A stretch of 64,000 nt of DNA from Philodulcilactobacillus myokonensis. GTDB lineage: Bacteria; Bacillota; Bacilli; Lactobacillales; Lactobacillaceae. The notes beneath the pieces were generated by a model. It saw nothing but the letters and a program-made list of their open reading frames with translations, did no database searches and had not been told where the DNA came from. The position numbers and the translations under genes are program-made. How positions within the stretch are numbered: position 1 is the stretch's first letter; the number at the start of each line of letters is the position of its first letter. Shown here in pieces: positions 57,839-64,000 of the stretch. The stretch is taken from NCBI RefSeq assembly GCF_027923585.1, contig NZ_BRPL01000002.1, positions 248,001 to 312,000 on the forward strand. Reading direction: 5' to 3'.

Positions 57839-58759
57839 TTAAAACAATTTTATTGCAGCTACGCCGATAACCATAACAATTAATCCAATGTATTGATGCG
57901 GATCGACCGCCCGTTTAGGTGCATTCCAAATTCCAAAACGATTGATGATGATACTACCAATGATATTCCCTAACAGTACTAAAATAACGGTTGTTCCAGT
58001 TCCAATTAGTGGTGATAGGAATAAATTCCCTAAGACTAAGAGGCCACCTAAGACCCCGCCAAGCCAAATCCAAAGGTGGTTATGACGATTAAAGGCTAAT
58101 TTAATATTGCTAGGATGCTGTCTGCCCATCAAAGTTCCAATCGTAATGACAATTGCACCAGTAAAGAATGAAATAAAGGATGCGTGAATCGGAGCGTTTA
58201 AAACTTTGCCAAGGTGACCATTAATTGCCGTTTGCGCAGCTAATGACATTCCAGATGCAACGCCAAATAGTTGCCAGAAAATTTGACCACCTTTTTTCAT
58301 TTTAAAGGCACCTGGTTGATAAATAATCATTAAAATTCCAACTAGTAGGACGATAATGCCAATTAATCGAAGGAACGTGAAGGGATGGGTCGGAAGGTCA
58401 AACCAGCCAAAGTTATCGACCAGCATACTAAAAATAATTTGACCAACAATTGGCATGATGACAGTCTGAATGGCACCTAAATGTGGAAACAATAAAATGT
58501 TTGAAGTTCCAGCAATTAAGCCGAGAACCCCGCCAATCCAGATCCATGCGGGTTGTGATTGGATTAACGACATTGGTACACCAAGTGGCTGACCACTAAT
58601 TAACGTTACAATTCCTAGAAAAATGGTCCCGATGATAAACGCAATCATTGCCGCTAAGTATGGGGACTTAACTTTAAATCGTAATCCAGAATTGGAAGAT
58701 GTTTGAAGTGGCAAAGCAATGCCAACTAAAATACCAATAATAATGTATATAATTTCCAA
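57839..58759 (-). CDS. YdcZ-type DMT transporter (tandem DUF606)
   Basis: A 306-residue permease of ten hydrophobic segments made of two DUF606 repeats (about residues 1-145 and 158-306); WIWIGGVLGLIAGTSNILLF and WIWLGGVLGGLLVLGNLFLS are the same motif in each half (each 20 residues). Single-domain homologues work as dimers, so this is a natural fusion. Substrate unknown. ATG 58759 follows GGAGGGATAATTTG. Confidence 0.85.
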   Translation of the reverse strand: MEIIYIIIGILVGIALPLQTSSNSGLRFKVKSPYLAAMIAFIIGTIFLGIVTLISGQPLGVPMSLIQSQPAWIWIGGVLGLIAGTSNILLFPHLGAIQTVIMPIVGQIIFSMLVDNFGWFDLPTHPFTFLRLIGIIVLLVGILMIIYQPGAFKMKKGGQIFWQLFGVASGMSLAAQTAINGHLGKVLNAPIHASFISFFTGAIVITIGTLMGRQHPSNIKLAFNRHNHLWIWLGGVLGGLLVLGNLFLSPLIGTGTTVILVLLGNIIGSIIINRFGIWNAPKRAVDPHQYIGLIVMVIGVAAIKLF

Positions 58760-58939
58760 ATTATCCCTCCGTTTAAAAATGTGTGAGCTTTTCTTACAAT
58801 TTTACTTACTAATTGTTATAATCATCTTGAGCTTTTAGGAAACTCATGAATTTGTGCTGTTAATAGTCTATAATGATTAGTATTATATCTATTTTATCCG
58901 ATATAATACTGATAGTTAAGTATACAGGAGGAAATGAAA

Positions 58940-60421
58940 TTGCCAACACGAAATAAACCTGATTTAACTTTGCATACTGACTTCTATGAATTGAACATGA
59001 TGCAGACTTATATTAGTCAGGGACGTCAGAATCAAAAAGCAGTTTTTGAAATGTTCTTCAGAAAAATGCCTTTTGGTAATGGATATGCAATTTTTGCTGG
59101 ATTACAACAAGTAATTGACTATATTCAAAATTTACGCTTTACAGATAGCGATATTAAGTATCTAGAAAGCTTGCATGATTTCACACCTGAATTTATCGAC
59201 TATTTAAAGCACTTTAAATTTAGGGGAACCATTCGTTCAGCCGTTGAGGGTGACTTAGTCTTTAACCATGAACCAATCTTACAAATTGAAGGAACATTGC
59301 CAGAATGTACCCTAGTTGAAACGGCAATCCTAAACATGGTTAATTATTCGATTTTAATTGCCACTAAAGCATCTCGAATCAGATTGGCCGCTGATGATCA
59401 ACCGATTATGGAATTTGGTTCTAGAAGGGCTCAGGATGTTGATGCAGCTATTTGGGGAACTAGAGCTGCTTATATTGGCGGTTTTGATTCCACTTCCAAT
59501 GTTTTGGCTGGTAAGAAATTTGGGATTCCAGTTGCCGGAACGATTGCCCATTCATTAATTGAAGCTTATGGAAATGAATACGAAGCCTTTATGGCCTACG
59601 CATCTACCCATAAGAACTGCATTTTCTTAGTTGATACTTTTGATACGATTCATAGTGGAATTCCGAATGCTATTAAGGTTGCTAAAAAGATGGGCAATAA
59701 GATTAATTTTGTTGGAATTCGACTGGATTCTGGTGATATGGCTTACCTATCTAAGAAAGCCCGTAAAATGTTAGATGATGCCGGTTTTCCAAATGCTAAA
59801 ATCACCGCTTCGAATGGTTTGGATGAACATTTAATCTTAAGTCTAAAGATGCAAAAAGCCCGCATTGATTCATGGGGTGTCGGAACTAAATTGATTACTG
59901 CTTATGATCAACCATCATTAGGTGGTGTTTATAAGTTAGTCGCCGTCGAAGATCCAAAGACCCATCAATTACGTGACAGTATGAAAGTTTCCGATAACGT
60001 TGAAAAGATTACTACTCCGGGATTGAAACAAGTTTGGCGCATTACTGAACGGAAAGATGGTAAATCCGAAGGTGATTATGTCACCACCATTGATGAAGAT
60101 CCTAGGAAGCAGGATCATGTTTACATGTTCCATCCACAATTTACCTATATTAATAAGACAATTGATGATTTTTATGCCAAACCGGTTTTAAAGACCATTT
60201 TTAAGGATGGTAAATTGGTTTATCATCAACCGAATATTAAAGACATTCGAAAACATGCCCAAAATTCAGTATCATTATTATGGCCTGAATATAGCCGTTT
60301 GATGAATCCACAGACTTACCCAGTCGATTTATCGAAGAAGTTATGGACGAGAAAACAGAATCTTTTGAAGCATATTCATGATAATGTTGAAAAAATGCAA
60401 AAAAATAGCAACGAAGAATAA
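58940..60421 (+). CDS. pncB: Nicotinate phosphoribosyltransferase
   Basis: A 493-residue enzyme that makes nicotinate mononucleotide from nicotinate, PRPP and ATP, the entry step of NAD salvage. Signature blocks: TDFYELNMMQTYISQG, EFGSRRAQDVDAA, the phosphorylated His in GTIAHSLIEAYGNE and GIRLDSGDMAYLS. TTG 58940 lies eight bases after AGGAGG; ATG 58934 is only two bases from it and is less likely. Monocistronic, with a terminator at 60436. NadE is not in the window. Confidence 0.93.
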   Translation: MPTRNKPDLTLHTDFYELNMMQTYISQGRQNQKAVFEMFFRKMPFGNGYAIFAGLQQVIDYIQNLRFTDSDIKYLESLHDFTPEFIDYLKHFKFRGTIRSAVEGDLVFNHEPILQIEGTLPECTLVETAILNMVNYSILIATKASRIRLAADDQPIMEFGSRRAQDVDAAIWGTRAAYIGGFDSTSNVLAGKKFGIPVAGTIAHSLIEAYGNEYEAFMAYASTHKNCIFLVDTFDTIHSGIPNAIKVAKKMGNKINFVGIRLDSGDMAYLSKKARKMLDDAGFPNAKITASNGLDEHLILSLKMQKARIDSWGVGTKLITAYDQPSLGGVYKLVAVEDPKTHQLRDSMKVSDNVEKITTPGLKQVWRITERKDGKSEGDYVTTIDEDPRKQDHVYMFHPQFTYINKTIDDFYAKPVLKTIFKDGKLVYHQPNIKDIRKHAQNSVSLLWPEYSRLMNPQTYPVDLSKKLWTRKQNLLKHIHDNVEKMQKNSNEE

Positions 60422-60435
60422 TTAATAAAATTAAA

Positions 60436-60471
60436 GCACTGAACTTTCATTGAAGTTTAGTGTTTTTCTTT
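60436..60471 (+). terminator. pncB terminator
   Basis: AGCACTGAACTTTCA pairs with TGAAGTTTAGTGTT, followed by T-rich sequence. Confidence 0.75.
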
Positions 60472-60549
60472 TAATGGGCAAAATATTTTTAATCATCAGG
60501 ATTAAGTGATAATTTTAAAACTAGTGATAAATTTAAAGGAGTGATTGTA

Positions 60550-61401
60550 ATGAGTAAGACATGGTTAGTAACTGGAACTTCAACTGGTTTTGGACGTAGT
60601 TTAGCCCGCTTTTTAGCCAACCAAAAGAACGTTAATTTGGTGGCTACCGCCCGCAATACTGATAAATTAAGTTATTTAGATCAATATGACCACGGCCAAA
60701 TTTTGAAAGCTAAGTTAGATGTTACCAATAAGGATGAAATTAAACAGGTCGTTAAAGCTGCTGTTGATAAGTTTGGCGGCATCGATGTCTTAGATAACAA
60801 CGCCGGTCTCGGTTACATTTCATCATTTGAAGAAGCTGATGATAAGGATGCCAAGTACATGTTTGACGTCAACGTCTGGGGATTAGTCCACATGACCCAA
60901 GCTGTATTGCCTGTGATGCGAAAACAACATAGTGGCACCGTTGTTAATATGTCATCATTGGCCGGAATTCACGGTGCCCCAGCATTATCATTCTATAATG
61001 CTACTAAGTACGCAGTTGAAGGCCTAATGGATTCTTTCAATAAAGAAGTTCAAGGGACTGGCATTAAAGTAATGCTTGTTGAACCCAGTGGTTTCAGAAC
61101 CGACTGGGGTGGCAGATCATCCAAAAAGAAACCATCTAAGGTCAACTTCTATTCCAACGTAAATGAAAATATGCGTGGGATTGAACAAACAGCCGGTCAC
61201 GAAGCCGGGAATCCCGATACTGCCGCTCAAATTGTTTACAATCAAGTTACCTATCACTTTGCGGATTTACCATTGCACTTACCAATTGGTAAATCATGTG
61301 TTGAAAATGCCATTAAGCATTACTCTGATCTAGCTGATCATTATAAGAAGATGACCTATCTAGCAATTTCTGCTGATAATCAAGCTCCATTAAAGAAATA
61401 A
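60550..61401 (+). CDS. Short-chain dehydrogenase/reductase 1
   Basis: A 283-residue classical SDR: cofactor loop TGTSTGFGR (about residues 8-16), NNAG at about 84, catalytic Ser in SSLAG and Tyr/Lys in YNATKYA (Y-x3-K). The long C-terminal region (after about 190) matches the YusZ/oxidoreductase subgroup. ATG 60550 follows AAAGGAGTG. It is a paralogue of the next gene, which lies 180 bases downstream. Confidence 0.88.
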   Translation: MSKTWLVTGTSTGFGRSLARFLANQKNVNLVATARNTDKLSYLDQYDHGQILKAKLDVTNKDEIKQVVKAAVDKFGGIDVLDNNAGLGYISSFEEADDKDAKYMFDVNVWGLVHMTQAVLPVMRKQHSGTVVNMSSLAGIHGAPALSFYNATKYAVEGLMDSFNKEVQGTGIKVMLVEPSGFRTDWGGRSSKKKPSKVNFYSNVNENMRGIEQTAGHEAGNPDTAAQIVYNQVTYHFADLPLHLPIGKSCVENAIKHYSDLADHYKKMTYLAISADNQAPLKK

Positions 61402-61490
61402 TGAATTTATGATTTTGAAGAATGCCGAATTCACGGTATAATACAATATGCCTAATTAAATAGGCGACATCAATAATATCATTACACTAA

Positions 61491-61528
61491 AAGACAATTT
61501 TGATTTCAAAATTGTCTTTTTTATTATT
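61491..61528 (+). terminator. Terminator of SDR 1
   Basis: AAAAGACAATTTTGA pairs with TCAAAATTGTCTTTT, followed by TTATT. Confidence 0.8.
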
Positions 61529-61581
61529 CTCATTCGCTTTATAATAAAGTTATTATCGTTATAAAATTAAGGAGAATTAAT

Positions 61582-62418
61582 ATGAAAACATGGTTGATTA
61601 CTGGTGGTGCCAATGGTTTAGGTAAAAGTATGGCAACGTTACTTGCTAAAAAGGGCAACGTTAATCTTGCTGTAACTTCACTTAAAATCCATAATATTGA
61701 TTTTTTAGATCAATATAATCATGGGCAAATTTTAAAATTACAATTAGACGTTACCGACAAAAATGCCATTCAAGATGTTGTTAGTAAGGTTCAATCTAAA
61801 TTCGGTCAGATCGATGTTTTAGATAATACTGCCGATGTTGGTTACTTCTCTTCATTTGAAGAAGCCGATGAAGATAAAGTCCGTCGGATGTTCGACATTA
61901 ACGTCTGGGGAACGGTCGACATGAGTCGGGCTGTCTTGCCGATGATGCGGAAACAACGTTCGGGCTTGATCATGGCTTCATCATCGTTAGCCGGCATTAT
62001 TTCGGATGCTTCACTGTCATTTTATGATGGAACTAAGCATGCTCTAATTGGAATGATGGGCGCGCTAGCACAGGAAGTTGATCAGATTGGTATTAAAGTC
62101 ATGATTGTTGAACCTAGTCTGTTCAGGACCGATTGGGACGACCGCAAGTCGCATAAAAAGGAAACGCAGATTTCTGATTACCAAGTTGTTGATGATCACA
62201 TTGCAGCCATCGAAGATTATGACGGGAACGAACCGGGAAATCCAGATAAAGCCGCTCAAATCGTTTTAGAACTAATTCGAAAGCATTACAATGAACTACC
62301 GCTGCACTTGCCACTTGGAAAGGCCACCGTTGACCGTGGTATTAATTATTACGATCGAATGAAGGATCATTTCAGACGCTATCGCAATATTGCAAAATCA
62401 GCTGATTATCGTAAATAA
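61582..62418 (+). CDS. Short-chain dehydrogenase/reductase 2
   Basis: A 278-residue paralogue of the previous SDR: TGGANGLGK cofactor loop, catalytic SSLAG and YDGTKHA retained. The structural NNAG motif is altered to NTAD, which may affect cofactor binding. The gene arose by duplication and has diverged considerably. ATG 61582 follows AAGGAGAATTAAT. Substrate unknown. Confidence 0.85.
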   Translation: MKTWLITGGANGLGKSMATLLAKKGNVNLAVTSLKIHNIDFLDQYNHGQILKLQLDVTDKNAIQDVVSKVQSKFGQIDVLDNTADVGYFSSFEEADEDKVRRMFDINVWGTVDMSRAVLPMMRKQRSGLIMASSSLAGIISDASLSFYDGTKHALIGMMGALAQEVDQIGIKVMIVEPSLFRTDWDDRKSHKKETQISDYQVVDDHIAAIEDYDGNEPGNPDKAAQIVLELIRKHYNELPLHLPLGKATVDRGINYYDRMKDHFRRYRNIAKSADYRK

Positions 62419-62426
62419 ATTATTAG

Positions 62427-62475
62427 ACTCAATTTCACATTAACAGGCGTTAATTTTGAAATTGGGCTTTTCTTT
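62427..62475 (+). terminator. Terminator of SDR 2
   Basis: CTCAATTTCA..ATTAAC pairs with GTTAAT..TGAAATTGGG, followed by CTTTTCTTTT. Confidence 0.65.
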
Positions 62476-62506
62476 TGATAAATTCTACATGGAAGGATCG
62501 GATAAA

Positions 62507-63265
62507 TTGTCGAATTTAATCTTTTTAATCGTTGGAATTGTCGCTGGAATCTTGGGCACCGTTGTCGGAGTTGCTTCATTAGCATCATATCCGGCATTAT
62601 TAATGGCCGGGATTCCACCTGTCTATGCCGACGTGACGAATTTAACTTCTCAAATTGGGATTGGTATTGGTTCGTTCTTTTCATCATTGCGTGAATTAAA
62701 GCATCATGGTAAAGAGACGTTCATCTATTTCGTCTTAATGTTCTTTGGTGGTTGGATTGGTAGCAGTATCGTTGCCGTTGAATCCAATGCTTCATTTTCC
62801 AAAATCGTTCCATTTTTCATTTTAGTTTCCGCCATTTTAATTTTATTGCCAAAGAAAAGGCGGCAGATTGGAATGAAATTGGGTGCTAAACGCGATCGTC
62901 TGATTCAATTTGGTCTGTACATATTTGTCCTGCTATTAGGAATCTATTGTGGATACTTTGGTGCAGCATCTGGCGTTTTATTTATCGCTGTGTTCTCACA
63001 TTTCAGTGAGGATTCGTTCCCAGTCTACAATGCGATTCGAAACGTTGCGATTCCAGGTGCCAGCGTGATTTCAATTATCGTCTTTCTGCAGCACTTTAGC
63101 GTTGATTGGAAGGTCATGGTGCCGCTTGCTATCGGGATGTTGATCGGCGGATATATCGGTCCGATTATTGTTCGACATATCAATGAAAAAGTGTTGAAAG
63201 TCTTTATTGGCTTGTGTGCGATTGCGCTATCCGTTGGTTTATTTATCAAGGCTTATCACATTTAA
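62507..63265 (+). CDS. TauE/SafE-family membrane transporter
   Basis: A 252-residue membrane protein with about eight helices in two halves; VGIVAGILGTVVGVASLASYPALLMAG (first 27 residues of the domain, shown here in part: GILGTVVGVASLASYPALL) and YCGYFGAASGVLFIAVF are family hallmarks. Members export sulfite or organic sulfur anions; substrate not proven. TTG 62507 is chosen, with GGAAGGATCGGA upstream; a longer frame to 62456 overlaps the preceding terminator. Confidence 0.82.
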   Translation: MSNLIFLIVGIVAGILGTVVGVASLASYPALLMAGIPPVYADVTNLTSQIGIGIGSFFSSLRELKHHGKETFIYFVLMFFGGWIGSSIVAVESNASFSKIVPFFILVSAILILLPKKRRQIGMKLGAKRDRLIQFGLYIFVLLLGIYCGYFGAASGVLFIAVFSHFSEDSFPVYNAIRNVAIPGASVISIIVFLQHFSVDWKVMVPLAIGMLIGGYIGPIIVRHINEKVLKVFIGLCAIALSVGLFIKAYHI

Positions 63266-63288
63266 TCCTATTTAGATTAGTTTTTAGA

Positions 63289-63316
63289 TTGTAATGATTA
63301 TAAAATGTGATATAAT
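63289..63316 (+). promoter_or_regulatory. Promoter of the NADH oxidase/peroxidase gene
   Basis: -35 TTGTAA (63289-63294), 16-base spacer, -10 TATAAT (63311-63316). Confidence 0.65.
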
Positions 63317-63376
63317 GACCAATGTAGAAATCAAATTGTGAATCATTTATAAAACTTATAGGAGGCATTCGGTACA

Positions 63377-64000
63377 ATGAAATATATTGTCGTTGGATCT
63401 TCACATGGTGGTTACGAATCAGTTCGTGGAATCTTAAAGGAAGACCCGAAAGCTGAAATTCAATGGTATGAAATGGGTGACTTTATCTCATTCCTATCAT
63501 GTGGAATGCAATTGTATTTAGAAGGCGTTGTTAAAGACGTTAACAACGTTAGTTATGCAACTCCAGAAGGTGCTAAAAAGGCTGGCGTCCATGTTTTTGA
63601 AAAGTCAGAAATTAATCACGTTGACCCTGACAAACACACCGTTCACGTTTTAGACCATAATAATGGTTCTGAACGTGACGAACACTATGATAAGTTATTC
63701 TTATCAGTTGGTGCCGTTCCAAATCACTTACCAGTTAAGGGTAACGATTTGAAGAATGTCTACGCAATGCGTGGTCGTGACTGGGCCATTAGATTGAAGG
63801 CAAAGACCGTTGATCCAGACGTTAAGAACGTTGTCGTTGTTGGCTCTGGCTACATTGGTTTAGAAGCTGCTGAAGTCTTTGCTAAGGCTGGTAAACACGT
63901 TACCATGATTGACTTGAACAAACGCGTTCTTGGTAACTACTTAGATTCAGAATTTACTGACGTTTTAAGTAAAGTCATCGAAGACAACCACGTTACCTTA
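63377..64000 (+). CDS. Flavin NADH oxidase/peroxidase (partial)
   Basis: The frame begins at ATG 63377, behind AGGAGGCATTCGGTACA, and runs off the right edge (208 codons seen). It is an FAD-dependent pyridine nucleotide disulfide reductase: GSSHGGYE (His10 region), the redox Cys in [12 protein letters not shown] (near residue 42), [11 protein letters not shown] and the NAD loop [14 protein letters not shown]. This is the NADH oxidase/NADH peroxidase group, which disposes of oxygen or peroxide and recycles NAD+. Which activity it has cannot be told from this part. Confidence 0.92.
   Translation, partial: MKYIVVGSSHGGYESVRGILKEDPKAEIQWYEMGDFISFLSCGMQLYLEGVVKDVNNVSYATPEGAKKAGVHVFEKSEINHVDPDKHTVHVLDHNNGSERDEHYDKLFLSVGAVPNHLPVKGNDLKNVYAMRGRDWAIRLKAKTVDPDVKNVVVVGSGYIGLEAAEVFAKAGKHVTMIDLNKRVLGNYLDSEFTDVLSKVIEDNHVTL

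Noticed and set aside
57701-57883. A 60-codon plus-strand frame after the DUF4097 gene.
   Set aside because: It begins inside the terminator hairpin, has no ribosome binding site, and its translation shows no recognisable features.

Overview
The window comes from an AT-rich, Gram-positive lactic acid bacterium of the Lactobacillaceae. The evidence is PepN and PepD peptidases, a tandem pair of TagE wall-teichoic-acid glucosyltransferases, an Rgg-type regulator, Met T-box control of metQNI, CcpA cre boxes, strong AAGGAGG-type ribosome binding sites, frequent TTG/GTG starts and a flavin NADH oxidase/peroxidase. A secreted pectate lyase and fructokinase genes fit a plant, flower or insect habitat. 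The genus cannot be fixed from sequence alone; the Apilactobacillus/Fructilactobacillus group is a guess. I saw no rRNA, tRNA, CRISPR array, intact insertion sequence or prophage.

Layout. 1-0.5 kb: a TPP riboswitch and the start of a thiamine/HMP ECF component (minus strand). 0.5-5.4 kb: gshA with an inverted repeat over its ribosome binding site, a NIPSNAP protein, a GNAT gene broken by one stop codon, an EamA exporter, a type I toxin-antitoxin module with a decayed second copy and an orphan antitoxin, and cytidine deaminase. 5.5-13.9 kb: pepN, an Rgg/MFS divergent pair, two divergent ROK sugar kinases (one with a degraded active site) sharing cre boxes, and a nitroreductase. 14-19 kb: metQNI behind a T-box, and a TetR-controlled YhgE/Pip exporter. 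19-22.6 kb: a fluoride riboswitch with two crcB genes, a kinase-like gene, a secreted protein, an MFS remnant with an orphan operator, and an XRE membrane regulator. 22.6-26.3 kb: a phased TTCGCCA array, a PanE-family reductase, and a LytTR/DUF3021/ABC locus with its direct-repeat operator. 27.0-31.5 kb: an operon behind a Met/Cys-rich leader peptide and a strong terminator, encoding a zinc methyltransferase-type UroD-family protein and a polar amino acid ABC importer. 33.4-37.4 kb: cre-flanked pgi, then a cystine-type importer behind a second Cys-containing leader peptide and terminator. 38-45.8 kb: pepD, the tagE pair and a lactococcin-972-type ABC system. 45.9-50.1 kb: membrane and secreted proteins, pectate lyase and a nitroreductase. 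50.3-64 kb: a short UvrA-like ABC protein, a HAD phosphatase, a GH25 muramidase, a cre-flanked aldehyde dehydrogenase, PadR/DUF1700/DUF4097, a YdcZ-type transporter, nicotinate phosphoribosyltransferase, two SDRs, a TauE exporter and the start of an NADH oxidase/peroxidase.

How the parts work together. Sulfur amino acid supply is the strongest theme. Methionine uptake (metQNI) is controlled by a Met T-box. A cystine-type importer sits behind a leader peptide with two early Cys codons. A third importer operon sits behind a leader peptide with four Cys and three internal Met codons, and encodes a protein with the H-x-C...C zinc site of thiol methyltransferases. gshA consumes cysteine. Together they suggest a cell that imports organic sulfur compounds and meters them with three separate RNA-level sensors. 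The Met/Cys leader operon is the best candidate for an undescribed system. Carbon control is visible as cre boxes at the fructokinases, pgi and aldehyde dehydrogenase.
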